From NCBI GenBank assembly GCA_015485155.1, contig WFUF01000019.1, positions 1 to 64,000 on the forward strand: DNA of 64,000 nt, written 5' to 3'. The stretch's first letter is position 1. Every line of letters starts with the position of its first letter. A model generated the notes under the pieces. That model had not been told where the DNA came from and searched no databases. It saw only the letters and a program-made list of their open reading frames with translations. Shown piece after piece: positions 26,421 through 35,035 of the stretch. Origin of the DNA: Robiginitomaculum sp. GTDB lineage: Bacteria > Pseudomonadota > Alphaproteobacteria > Caulobacterales > Maricaulaceae. A program made the translations under genes and the position numbers.

Positions 26421-27107
26421 TTACAGCTTATCGATTAGCCTGGTTCCATCAATTTCCAGTCCACGAATGACGGCATTTCCCTTATCGTCCACCGACAGGA
26501 TGATACGCATTTTGCTGTCTTCAATTTTGTCCTCAAGCATTTTGGCACCGCTTTTATCAGCAAAATAACTCTCTATATTGTATTTTACCCGGTATCTGGT
26601 TTTGTTCTCTGGTGAGCTTGAAGCCCATGATACGCGCCCCTGCAAGAACGTGCCCTCGGCAGGCTTAACATGACTTAGGGCAGTTATGATCAACGGGCTT
26701 TCTTGTGAGGCAAGGCTTTGATCTTCAAGAACTGGTTCTTGAGTTCCTACCGTTGTATCAACAGCTTGAATATTGATGGTTTTTGGTGTGGCAGATTGAT
26801 TTGTTGCTGGCTGATTTGCGTCACAAGGAGCTGTACATTTTGTTGTTGCTGGCGCAAATGACACAAAAATCCGATCCCCTTTCTTGAAGGGTTTATGGGC
26901 GGGAATGTCCTTGTAAGCAAGGCGGTGCAATGGAGTACTGATAATCACATAATAGCCACGAAATAATGATCTTGGATCCACCGGCTCCATATCCAAAATC
27001 ACTTCATCTCCATTGCTGCGCGCTCGTTCGTGACCAACAACCATCCACAGCAAAAACCCGGTGAAAACAGCACACAGCACCAACACAAATAAAGCGCGGG
27101 TTTTCAT
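26421..27107 (-). CDS. GDYXXLXY-family periplasmic membrane protein
   Basis: 228 residues. An N-terminal membrane helix (ALFVLVLCAVFTGFLLWMVVG) precedes an extracytoplasmic domain with VILDMEPVDPRSLFRGYYVIIST, the position of the GDYxxLxY motif but degenerate here (GYYVIIST). The tail GDARVRG-like is VDDKGNAVIRGLEIDGTRLIDKL. A variable insert (about 90-155) is rich in Thr, Gln and Pro. The function of the family is unknown; it is nearly always encoded with a DUF2157 membrane protein, as here (ATGA overlap). Confidence 0.85.
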   Translation of the reverse strand: MKTRALFVLVLCAVFTGFLLWMVVGHERARSNGDEVILDMEPVDPRSLFRGYYVIISTPLHRLAYKDIPAHKPFKKGDRIFVSFAPATTKCTAPCDANQPATNQSATPKTINIQAVDTTVGTQEPVLEDQSLASQESPLIITALSHVKPAEGTFLQGRVSWASSSPENKTRYRVKYNIESYFADKSGAKMLEDKIEDSKMRIILSVDDKGNAVIRGLEIDGTRLIDKL

Positions 27108-28411
27108 TTGCTGCCCTCCTGTTCGATTTGTTTGTTCAGGCGCAAAGCCAATAGGGACAGGCCTAGCAGCAGGGCTCCCCCAACAAAAAAGAACAATGAT
27201 GTATTCAGCAAATCCTTGAAAGTCTCAAAATATACATAGAGTGCCTGAGCACCAAATCCGGTGCCGCCAATCCAGACAATAGGCCGGTTGTGATCAAGCA
27301 TTCCTTGCATTAGCAGGGCAATACAAATACCAAAAAATATTGCTCCGTATAATATTTGTACCGGTAAGACGCCAACAAATGTCAACAAGACCGGCGTATG
27401 AACCATTACGGCAATTGCCAGCAAAACCCCTCCAGCAAATATTGGCCGTATCTGTTTCTTCAAGACCAGCCATAGCAATAAGCCTGTGATCAGAGCCAAA
27501 ACAACTGCCAAATGTTTATATTTCTGGAAGGTTTCAGCTTCTGGCAATTGTTCTGTGGGCAGGGCAATTTGTGTCAAAAATCCAAACAAAAGTGCAGCTA
27601 TAACCATCCATATAATAAATACATATGCACCGAATATGTGTGGTCTTAAGCTTGCCATTGCCAAGGCCAGAACAATAAAGATGCCGGCGCTTATGTGCAT
27701 TAACTGTCCATCGGTAAATGGCCGGTAGTCAAATTCAGCAATCAGATAGGCCGGCACAAATAACAGGGTTGCCATGCTCAGTATATTGATCGTGGCCATG
27801 GACTTGAATTTGCCTGCTATATATCCAACACCAAGGGCCAGTAACGGATACAGCCAGTATTGAATTGTGTCAGGAACAGCGCCTTCAAAGGCCATAATCA
27901 TCCACAATCCAAGCAACAGGCTGGAAAAAATCAATATGGGGTTTGAGCGTAAAACCATTGCGGCACTAATGGCACCAAAGAACCAGATCAGTATTCCGGT
28001 TGGATAGTGGGCCTGTATGTTAAAGCTTTGCGCAATCAACATAATGGCAGCACCAAACAGCACTGCTCCAAGCAGTCCAAATGCGTGGGCATAGGCCATT
28101 ATATTACGCCATGTGGCAAAGGCAGCAATGCCAAATGCCGCCCATAAGCCTGCTAACATTAGGGACATGCGCAGCAATTTACCCATTTGCGCCCAGTTTG
28201 ATGCAACAAAACTGATGGCAGCAAAACCTAATAATACCGCGCCGGTAATTGCCAGAACTCCAACAAAGTTGATCCCGGATTTTTGTGCTTCGGCCTGTGC
28301 GATGATTTTTTCTTTTGAGCTTTGTGGCACCCACCCGGCCTCGACCCAGCTATCAAGGTCAGGTTTAAGCCTTTTAATATAAGATGATGCACGCATGGGG
28401 CATTGTGCCAA
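27104..28411 (-). CDS. DUF2157 domain multi-pass membrane protein
   Basis: 435 residues with a soluble N-terminal part (YIKRLKPDLDSWVEAGWVPQSSKEKIIAQAEA, then GVLAITGAVLLGFAAISFVASNWAQM, the DUF2157 signature) followed by about twelve hydrophobic helices. A TTG at 28411 fits the Shine-Dalgarno (GAGG, 7-base spacing) better than the ATG at 28396. Its function is unknown, possibly cell-envelope related. Operon with the GDYXXLXY gene; divergent from the aldolase. Confidence 0.85.
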   Translation of the reverse strand: MAQCPMRASSYIKRLKPDLDSWVEAGWVPQSSKEKIIAQAEAQKSGINFVGVLAITGAVLLGFAAISFVASNWAQMGKLLRMSLMLAGLWAAFGIAAFATWRNIMAYAHAFGLLGAVLFGAAIMLIAQSFNIQAHYPTGILIWFFGAISAAMVLRSNPILIFSSLLLGLWMIMAFEGAVPDTIQYWLYPLLALGVGYIAGKFKSMATINILSMATLLFVPAYLIAEFDYRPFTDGQLMHISAGIFIVLALAMASLRPHIFGAYVFIIWMVIAALLFGFLTQIALPTEQLPEAETFQKYKHLAVVLALITGLLLWLVLKKQIRPIFAGGVLLAIAVMVHTPVLLTFVGVLPVQILYGAIFFGICIALLMQGMLDHNRPIVWIGGTGFGAQALYVYFETFKDLLNTSLFFFVGGALLLGLSLLALRLNKQIEQEGSK

Positions 28412-28524
28412 TTATCAACCTCAAAGGCAAGGACGGTGGTTTGCTTGTGCAATTCTTTGGAGTTTACGCTATGGACATTTGCTTTTGAAGGTCTTTATTC
28501 TGGTCTTGATTTGAGGGTTATATT

Positions 28525-29319
28525 GTGGCCGAGCCAATTTACAGATTTTTTGAAAACCACCGCATATTGGAGGATTTTCGCACCAGTGCCCATTGGCTGG
28601 CTTTTCGTGGCTGGTCGGAAGCTGCCGGTGGCAATATGTCGGTGCGGCTGGAACTGCCGGAAGACATTTCGCCCGGCAAATATCAAGCTTTACCGCTACA
28701 GGTGCCTGAACTGGCGGGCATGGGTCTATTGTTAACCGGCTCAGGCACCAGAGCGCGCGAGATCGGTATTGATCCGGTTTTACATGTGGGTCTGTATCAT
28801 ATTGGCGATGATGGTGAAAGTTTTTGCTGGCTTGCAGGCAATAAAACCCCAACCATGGAATTGCCCGCTCATTGCGCCATTCATAACCAATTACAGCAGG
28901 TGCGGCCAGAAGATAAGGCAATTGTCCACACTCACCCGGAAAGTCTTATAGCTCTTTGTCATGTTCCTGGTATGAATTCCGCCAAAAGCATTTCAGACAA
29001 AATACTGCACCTGCAAAGTGAGGCAAGATTGCATCTACCAGAAGGAGTTGGCTTTATTGATCACCAATTGCCAGGCTCACTGGAATTGGGTCAGTTATCA
29101 GCCAAAGCCATGAGCAGGCATCATCTGGTGCTTTGGCAGTATCACGGCTTGCTGGGCAGTGGAACATCACTGGCGCATGCGATTGATTTGATGGAAGTGT
29201 TTGAGAAATGTGCGCAAGTGTACTGGAGGCTGCGTGCTGCTGGCATTGATCCTGAGGGTATAGCGGTTAAAGACATCATACACACCTTGCAGGCATTCGG
29301 CCAGTTGGGGCGATTTTAA
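28525..29319 (+). CDS. rhaD: Class II aldolase, rhamnulose-1-phosphate aldolase-like
   Basis: 264 residues from a GTG (AGGG upstream). It follows E. coli RhaD along its length: GWSEAAGGNMSVRL, LLTGSGTRAREI, a catalytic Glu in TMELPAH (Glu112), zinc ligands His135 and His137 (VHTHPESLIAL) and His207 (LWQYHGLLGSG). RhaD splits L-rhamnulose 1-phosphate to dihydroxyacetone phosphate and lactaldehyde. No rhamnose isomerase, kinase or transporter is nearby, so another sugar phosphate is possible; the symbol is by similarity only. Confidence 0.8.
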   Translation: MAEPIYRFFENHRILEDFRTSAHWLAFRGWSEAAGGNMSVRLELPEDISPGKYQALPLQVPELAGMGLLLTGSGTRAREIGIDPVLHVGLYHIGDDGESFCWLAGNKTPTMELPAHCAIHNQLQQVRPEDKAIVHTHPESLIALCHVPGMNSAKSISDKILHLQSEARLHLPEGVGFIDHQLPGSLELGQLSAKAMSRHHLVLWQYHGLLGSGTSLAHAIDLMEVFEKCAQVYWRLRAAGIDPEGIAVKDIIHTLQAFGQLGRF

Positions 29320-29520
29320 GAGCTTAAATTGCCAGCAAATCATTTATATGAGTCTGGAGCGCTGCTGGACGTAAGGTTTGGAGCCCCGTCCGGCGCCAGC
29401 AATTCATCAGTACCGGTTGATCATTTTCCAACATCTGCAGGCGATAGGACGCCAAATAGGGAGCGATTGCAAGAATCGCCAAACCCAGAGATCAGTTTTA
29501 TAATCTGATGATCAGTAATT

Positions 29521-29751
29521 CTAAGCCTTAACCGGCTTTCCCGGTAGCAGACCCTCGCGCACGGCACGTTTGCGCGCCAGCTTGCGAGCGCGGCGCAGAG
29601 CTTCGGCCTTTTGGCGAACCCGCCTCTCTGATGGCTTTTCATAATAGTTGCGACGTTTCATTTCGCGAAAAGTTCCTTCGCGCTGCATCTTTTTCTTCAG
29701 GGCTTTAAGTGCCTGGTCGACATTGTTGTCGCGTACATAAATCTGAACGAT
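29521..29751 (-). CDS. rpsU: 30S ribosomal protein S21
   Basis: The region encodes [70 protein letters not shown], a complete S21. No ATG, GTG or TTG stands at the expected start: GGAGG is followed after 8 bases by ATC (29749-29751) and then GTT. ATC is chosen here from the spacing; 76 residues. A TTG overlaps the Shine-Dalgarno itself and would add four residues, with no ribosome site of its own. Confident in the gene, not in the start. Confidence 0.88.
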   Translation of the reverse strand: MVQIYVRDNNVDQALKALKKKMQREGTFREMKRRNYYEKPSERRVRQKAEALRRARKLARKRAVREGLLPGKPVKA

Positions 29752-29927
29752 GGGACCGTCCTCCAATCTGATTTTGAGCAATCTGGCTTTTAGCAAATTT
29801 GCCCACGGGCATGCGCCCGGCGCAATAGAGGGCGGGGGATACCAAAACGCCGCACACATGTCTAGCGCGACAAGTCGTATTTTTGTGATAAAATACGCAA
29901 ACCAGAGCCATTATACAAGGTTTTACA

Positions 29928-30602
29928 ATGGAATTTGCCGAATCACAGCCACATCTTGATGCTATTCGAGAAAAATTATTGCCTATAATGCTGGAAAATG
30001 CCGCTTTTGACGGCTGGACAGAAGCTGGACTGAAAGCTGCTGCCAAACGGGCAGAACTGCATCCGGGACAGGTGGAGCTGGCCCTGCCCAGAGGCTGTGT
30101 TGACCTGATTGCCTATTGGGCCGGATATAATGACCAGATAATGCTTAAAACCTGGCAGCAGAATAAAGAAGATATGCGTATTCGCGACAAGGCAATTTTT
30201 CTGGTTCGCACCCGCATTGAAGCCATCGGCGCAGAAAACCGTGAGGCGGCATCCAGAGCGCTGGCCCGATTGAGTGCGCCGGATTGTTTGGGAGAAACCC
30301 TGCGGCTTGGCTGGCGCACATCTGATACCATGTGGCGGGCAATGAATGATCAAAGCATGGACATCAACTATTACTCCAAGCGCACTATTCTGGCCGCAGT
30401 CTTTGCCTCAACCCTTGCGGTGTGGCTGCAAGGTGATGATGACAAGACATGGGAGTTTCTGGATCGGCGCATTGGCAATGTCATGCAGTTTGAAAGCTGG
30501 AAGATGAAAGTTAAGAAATCTTCGGAGAATTGGCCAAAACCGGAAAAAATCCTGAGCAGACTACGCTACGGCCGAGGCCGGGCTCGACCACGAAGAATGT
30601 AA
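29928..30602 (+). CDS. COQ9 family protein (ubiquinone biosynthesis)
   Basis: 224 residues. The C-terminal two thirds match COQ9: FDGWTEAGLKAAAKRAELHPGQVELALPRGCVDLIAYWAG, then LGWRTSDTMWRAMNDQSMDINYYSKRTILAAVFASTLAVWLQGDDDKTWEFLDRRIGNVMQFE. COQ9 binds lipid and helps the ubiquinone hydroxylation steps; found in alphaproteobacteria and mitochondria. CAAGG precedes the ATG by 7 bases. The basic tail RLRYGRGRARPRRM is at the very end. Convergent with purK. Confidence 0.92.
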   Translation: MEFAESQPHLDAIREKLLPIMLENAAFDGWTEAGLKAAAKRAELHPGQVELALPRGCVDLIAYWAGYNDQIMLKTWQQNKEDMRIRDKAIFLVRTRIEAIGAENREAASRALARLSAPDCLGETLRLGWRTSDTMWRAMNDQSMDINYYSKRTILAAVFASTLAVWLQGDDDKTWEFLDRRIGNVMQFESWKMKVKKSSENWPKPEKILSRLRYGRGRARPRRM

Positions 30603-30631
30603 TTTATGTGGCTTCAAGTCCCGGTCAGGAT

Positions 30632-31687
30632 TTACTGCCATTTAACTGCATGGCCCATTTTGCGACCGGGCTGTTTTCTGGATTTACCATAATCGCAAAC
30701 CTGCCAGCCTGCATTTTGCAACTCCTCCGCCTGCAGGATATCCGCGCCGATCAGGTTTTGCATTTTGGCAGAACTGGCGCACTTTGGCTGCGGCATATCC
30801 ATTGCAAGAACCGCACGAATATGCATCTCAAACTGATCAGGACAGGCTCCGCCGCGCGTCCAGTGCCCGGAATTGTGAACCCGTGGCGCTATTTCATTTA
30901 CCAATAATTTCCCATTGCCGGTTTCAAAAAACTCGACTGCCAAAACACCAACATAACCTAGTGCATCAATAATTTTACGGGTAATCGCAATGGCCGTTTC
31001 CGCAACTTCAACAGAACAATTTGCCGGTATGGATGATTGGCGCAAAATTCCGGCTTCATGCACATTTTCGGTTACAGGGAATGCCACAAATCCTCCCTTG
31101 TAATTGCATGCTGCAATCACCGAGACCTCTCGCACAAATGGCACCACCTCCTCCAGCACCGCCGGATGATGGTGAATGAGATCAAAGGCCGCTTCAGCCT
31201 TCTTTTCCTCATGGATCCAGGTCTGACCCTTGCCGTCATAACCAAAATGCCGGGTTTTCAATACTGCCGGCAGACCAACGGCCTCCATAGCCGGGCCCAG
31301 ATCAGAAACCTTGTCAATCCGGGCGAATCTTGCCAGCGGAATCTGATTATCCTGTAAAAACTGCTTTTCTGTCAGCCGATCCTGCACAATTGCCAGTATT
31401 TTTGCCCCGGGAGCTACAATATGATTAGCTTCTTGCAGGGAAAACAAGGAACGCACCGGAACATTCTCAAACTCAAAAGTTACCACATCGCAATCAGCGG
31501 CAAATTCCTGTACAGCCTGCAAATCCTCGTAATCGGCCTGAACCGCCATATCTGCGGTACGCTTTGCCGGACAATTGGCATCGGGGGCCAGAACCTTGCT
31601 GCTCACGCCAAGCCTTGATGCAGCTTCACACAACATCATTGCCAATTGTCCGCCGCCCAAGATACCAACTCGTTTATACTCGCCCAT
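30632..31687 (-). CDS. purK: N5-carboxyaminoimidazole ribonucleotide synthase
   Basis: 351 residues, ATP-grasp fold: VGILGGGQLAMMLCEAASRLG, TFEFENVP, KTRHFGYDGKGQ, LEEVVPFVREVSVIAACNYKGG, VLAVEFFETGNGKLLVNEIAPRVHNSGHWT. It carboxylates AIR with bicarbonate and ATP in purine synthesis, supplying PurE. The start is 8 bases after the purE stop, so one transcript. Usual length. Confidence 0.96.
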   Translation of the reverse strand: MGEYKRVGILGGGQLAMMLCEAASRLGVSSKVLAPDANCPAKRTADMAVQADYEDLQAVQEFAADCDVVTFEFENVPVRSLFSLQEANHIVAPGAKILAIVQDRLTEKQFLQDNQIPLARFARIDKVSDLGPAMEAVGLPAVLKTRHFGYDGKGQTWIHEEKKAEAAFDLIHHHPAVLEEVVPFVREVSVIAACNYKGGFVAFPVTENVHEAGILRQSSIPANCSVEVAETAIAITRKIIDALGYVGVLAVEFFETGNGKLLVNEIAPRVHNSGHWTRGGACPDQFEMHIRAVLAMDMPQPKCASSAKMQNLIGADILQAEELQNAGWQVCDYGKSRKQPGRKMGHAVKWQ

Positions 31688-31695
31688 GGATCAGC

Positions 31696-32187
31696 CTAAT
31701 CAGGTGTTTCTGCTACTGCTTCACTTTGCGCATTGCGCCAATCCTGTAACCGACCAGACAGGGCCGCATCGCCCAAAGACAGGATAGAGGCCGCTAATAA
31801 TGCTGCATTGGCTGCACCAGCTTCACCTATTGCCAAAGTGGCAACAGGAATACCGGCAGGCATCTGAACAATAGACAACAGACTATCAAGACCTGACAAA
31901 GACTTGCTTTGCACCGGAACCCCCAATACCGGCAAAGTAGTCATGGAAGCAATCATGCCCGGAAGATGTGCGGCACCACCTGCTCCGGCAATGATTACAT
32001 CAATTCCACTGGCTTTGGCTGATTTGGCAAAACTCACCAGACGGTCGGGAGTTCGATGAGCGGAAACTATCTTGCACTCAAAATCAATCTGTAACTCCTG
32101 CAGGATATTGGAAGCTGCCATCATTGTCGGCCAGTCAGAGCGTGAGCCCATAACAATGGCAACCTTGGGTGAGCGGGTAATAGACAT
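31696..32187 (-). CDS. purE: N5-CAIR mutase
   Basis: 163 residues from the ATG at 32187, chosen because family members start just before [14 protein letters not shown] and AAAGG lies 10 bases upstream; an earlier ATG at 32247 adds 20 residues without a match. Signatures: [61 protein letters not shown]. It moves the carboxyl group from N5-CAIR to CAIR. Upstream of and coupled with purK. Confidence 0.95.
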   Translation of the reverse strand: MSITRSPKVAIVMGSRSDWPTMMAASNILQELQIDFECKIVSAHRTPDRLVSFAKSAKASGIDVIIAGAGGAAHLPGMIASMTTLPVLGVPVQSKSLSGLDSLLSIVQMPAGIPVATLAIGEAGAANAALLAASILSLGDAALSGRLQDWRNAQSEAVAETPD

Positions 32188-32343
32188 ATGATTCGTGCCT
32201 TTCGCCATGAAAGCGCGCCAACCTAAAGTGAACATTGTAGCTGTCAATGAAATATGGTTGACTGTTTCTTAACCTCAGCCGTTGAAGTTATGGCTGAAGG
32301 TAATGTGTTTTGTGTTGAAAACATCAATAGCTGAAGAACGATC

Positions 32344-33057
32344 ATGAAGGAACAAACAGACCAGACAAACCAGACAGCCACCGATGCTGCTGACATTGCA
32401 CCGCCAGAAGAACATACCCCCTCACCTGAACGACTGTCTCTTTCGCGGATTGCAGGCTTGCAGACCACAGACCTTACCCCCGATGTGCGCGATGCGGTTT
32501 TGCGATTGATCGGGGAGGTGGAAAAACTAAACTCTGAAGCTGGAAGTTTGCGTTCCCGAATCAAGGACCTGGAAGGGATTGCCGACACTGACCCGCTTTT
32601 GCCGGTATTAAACCGTCGCGCCTTCACCCGCGAATTGTCCAGAGCCATCGCCTTTGCCCAGCGCCATAAACTTGGCGGAGCTTTAGTATATGTGGATCTG
32701 GACGGCTTTAAGGGAGTAAATGACGAATACGGACATGGAGCTGGCGATACGGTGCTGATTCATGTGGCCAATGTATTAAACGATCATATTCGCGAATCAG
32801 ATCTGGTCGGCCGATTAGGTGGCGATGAGTTTGGTATTTTGCTGGCTGCAGCAGATGATGAAGGAGCTGCCGCCAAAGCAACGGCGCTGGTGGAGCTTAT
32901 TCGTGAACAGCATATTGATATTGGCACACAAAAGATTTGTATCGGTGCCAGTGCCGGTGTCCAGCCATTTCAACCAGATACCAATGCCAAGGAAATACTC
33001 GAGCTGGCCGACCGGGCCATGTATGCTCACAAGCTGGCAAAGGGCTGTGCTGCCTGA
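32344..33057 (+). CDS. GGDEF-domain diguanylate cyclase
   Basis: 237 residues. An N-terminal polar region (1-60), a short coiled coil (AVLRLIGEVEKLNSEAGSLRSRIKDLEGIADTDPLLPVLNRRAF) and a C-terminal GGDEF domain. The active site LGGDEFGIL (about 159-163) is intact and the allosteric I-site RESD (150-153) is at the canonical distance, so active cyclic-di-GMP synthesis with product inhibition is expected. There is no membrane segment or sensory domain; the signal is unknown. Divergent from purE. Confidence 0.9.
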   Translation: MKEQTDQTNQTATDAADIAPPEEHTPSPERLSLSRIAGLQTTDLTPDVRDAVLRLIGEVEKLNSEAGSLRSRIKDLEGIADTDPLLPVLNRRAFTRELSRAIAFAQRHKLGGALVYVDLDGFKGVNDEYGHGAGDTVLIHVANVLNDHIRESDLVGRLGGDEFGILLAAADDEGAAAKATALVELIREQHIDIGTQKICIGASAGVQPFQPDTNAKEILELADRAMYAHKLAKGCAA

Positions 33058-33069
33058 AGCTGTTTGAAC

Positions 33070-33570
33070 CTAGGAGCAAAGCTGATTTGCTTTACGCAAA
33101 GCTGCGGTAATTCCGGATAATGAAAACTCATATGCCGTGGCTGTTCCTCGCTCTGACATGGCCTCGACACGAAGCAGGGCGCCTTTGCGCATGGCCCGCA
33201 CCAATTTGCGTTCATCCTTTTCAGATTCGACAAATGCCTCATTGCCGACGCTGAACATGGTTATGGTGCGATTTCCCACCTTTGCCTTGGGCGGGGTTTT
33301 GCTGCGCATAGTATAGCCGGTCATTAAACTTGGCTGTTCCTGTGCTGCGCCGGATTTCCAGGTTCCAACAAAAAACGCCACATCACCATGGTTTACATTT
33401 TGCGGCGACTTGTCCTCGGCAAAATTACGGACATAACACAACAAGTCTCCATCGATCTTGCGGGTAAGCACGCTCCAGTCCTTAAAGGTGGAATTTAGCT
33501 TTGGCGCTTCATTTGCGAAGGCGGCCACTGATAACAGGCTTAAGACAAGGACAATCAAAAACAGGCGCAT
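33070..33570 (-). CDS. Invasion-associated locus B (IalB) family periplasmic protein
   Basis: 166 residues from the ATG at 33570, supported by GGAAAG 7 bases before it and by the signal peptide RLFLIVLVLSLLSVAAFAN. The mature protein has FKDWSVLTRKIDGDLLCYVRN, a TGYTMRSKTPPKAKVGNRTITMFSVGNEAFVE stretch and final LRKANQLCS, the IalB pattern with two cysteines. The family is named for an invasion locus in Bartonella but is common in free-living alphaproteobacteria; role unknown. A TTAA-N7-TTAA box lies 50 bases upstream. Confidence 0.8.
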   Translation of the reverse strand: MRLFLIVLVLSLLSVAAFANEAPKLNSTFKDWSVLTRKIDGDLLCYVRNFAEDKSPQNVNHGDVAFFVGTWKSGAAQEQPSLMTGYTMRSKTPPKAKVGNRTITMFSVGNEAFVESEKDERKLVRAMRKGALLRVEAMSERGTATAYEFSLSGITAALRKANQLCS

Positions 33571-33619
33571 GAGACACTTTCCAATGAGATTCATGGATGC
33601 CCAGTCAATCAAATCCCTG

Positions 33620-33634
33620 TTAACACAGATTTAA
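33620..33634. promoter_or_regulatory. Candidate CtrA-binding box upstream of the IalB gene
   Basis: TTAACACAGATTTAA is an exact TTAA-N7-TTAA, the full CtrA consensus of Caulobacter-like bacteria, located 50 bases before the start in the only promoter gap of this gene. Confidence 0.5.
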
Positions 33635-33667
33635 GCCGAACCAATATTCCGGTCATAACCGCAATTG

Positions 33668-34543
33668 CTATTCGTGAAATACTGCGATTTGTTTGCGGCC
33701 ATCTCCATGACGCACCGCCCGGCGCATGCCGTCAGAAAGAAATGGCATGGCAACACGTCCCCTTGCATCCACCGCAATCAGGCCGCCATCTCCCCCCTGA
33801 CGCTGCATATCTGCCAAAGCCCCGGCAGAAGCTGCATCCACACTAAAACCACCATAGGTCATGCGGGCAGAAACATCCACAGCAACAGCCGCCCGGATAA
33901 AATACTCGCCCTGCCCGGTACATGAGACCGCCACCCGCTTATCAGCCCAGGTTCCGGCTCCGATTAATGGGCTGTCACCAACACGTCCCGGTATTTTATT
34001 CAACACACCACCAGTTGATGTGCCCGCAGCCAGATTACCTGAGATATCCAGAGCAACACAGCCAACTGTACCGTGGGACAGCTCGTCGGTATTGGCACCT
34101 GCCGGTGATATGGGGGTAAAATATGTCCTGGGATCGTCTATCTGCTCAAATCCCTGTTGACGGGCAAAGCTACTGGCCCCTTCACCCGCCAGCATCACAT
34201 GGGGTGTTTCTTCCATCACCGCTCTGGCCACCGCGATCGGTGACTTTATACCCTGTAGCGCACAAACCGACCCGGCCCGGCGGCGGCTGCCATCCATTAT
34301 TGCGGCATCAAGCTCAAACTCATTATTCCGATTGGGTGAAGAGCCACGACCAGCAATATAAAGCCCGGCATCTTCAAGTTCGCCAATGACCTGTTGCACA
34401 ACATCAATCGCAGCCGCACCTGCAAGCAAATCCCGCTCGCCACAATCCAGCAATTGCGTCATATGAGCAATTTCACGGCTTTGGTCAGGGTTTCTGATCG
34501 GCCCGGCACCGCCGTGCAAGGCCAAGGCTATCAATTTGGTCAT
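33668..34543 (-). CDS. iaaA: Isoaspartyl peptidase / plant-type L-asparaginase
   Basis: 291 residues. An Ntn-hydrolase precursor: HGGAGPIRN at the N-terminus, NEFELDAAIMDG, and the autocleavage site before the catalytic Thr in SHGTVGCVALDISGNLAAGTSTGG, then RVGDSPLIGAGTWAD and CTGQGEYFIR. It removes isoaspartyl dipeptides and hydrolyses asparagine. AAGGTG precedes the ATG. Part of a minus-strand run with the YkvA-like gene. Confidence 0.94.
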   Translation of the reverse strand: MTKLIALALHGGAGPIRNPDQSREIAHMTQLLDCGERDLLAGAAAIDVVQQVIGELEDAGLYIAGRGSSPNRNNEFELDAAIMDGSRRRAGSVCALQGIKSPIAVARAVMEETPHVMLAGEGASSFARQQGFEQIDDPRTYFTPISPAGANTDELSHGTVGCVALDISGNLAAGTSTGGVLNKIPGRVGDSPLIGAGTWADKRVAVSCTGQGEYFIRAAVAVDVSARMTYGGFSVDAASAGALADMQRQGGDGGLIAVDARGRVAMPFLSDGMRRAVRHGDGRKQIAVFHE

Positions 34544-34566
34544 GAAAACACCTTAAGGGGTCGAAC

Positions 34567-34956
34567 TTAATCAAGGGACTCCTCATTAACTGGTAATTGT
34601 AACAGGTTACGGGCCTTGGCGCGATGTAAAGGCTTGATATGAGCAGCAACAATTCCCATTGCTGTTGCCAAAACGGTTGCATCATCAGTAAAACCAATAG
34701 CAGCAATAAAGTCTGGTAAAACATCCACCGGCGTCACAAAATACGCCAGAGCAGCAAACAGCACACCCTTTACCCGGCCCGGCGTATTTTCATCAACCGC
34801 ACAATACCACGCAGCCGCCAATTCTTCAGAAAATGGGATAATGCCAACATTTGCCCAAAATTTAGGCCAGAAATTCCTGGGAGCCTTACGTCTGCCGGTG
34901 TCAACAACAACTGGCAGATTGTTGGAGCTAATTACAGTTACAGGCTTTTTAAACAT
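34567..34956 (-). CDS. YkvA family (DUF1232) protein
   Basis: 129 residues from the ATG at 34956 (AAGGTGG with 8-base spacing; a TTG at 34977 is upstream). The DUF1232 core is AWYCAVDENTPGRVKGVLFAALAYFVTPVDVLPDFIAAIGFTDDATVLATAMGIVAAHI, with the DVLPDFIAAIGFTDD signature and two hydrophobic helices. The function is unknown. It ends 23 bases before the isoaspartyl peptidase start. Confidence 0.85.
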   Translation of the reverse strand: MFKKPVTVISSNNLPVVVDTGRRKAPRNFWPKFWANVGIIPFSEELAAAWYCAVDENTPGRVKGVLFAALAYFVTPVDVLPDFIAAIGFTDDATVLATAMGIVAAHIKPLHRAKARNLLQLPVNEESLD

Positions 34957-35035
34957 CTGTTTTTCCACCTTGCGCAAAAACTAAATTTAGGTTCAAAGAT
35001 ATGAACTTAACTTTAAGGCAGGAAAAGGGCAGAAT

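Noticed and set aside
29320-29520. Gene or terminator between the aldolase and rpsU
   Set aside because: No reading frame with features; a GCGATT/AATCGC hairpin lacks a T-run, so a terminator could not be asserted.
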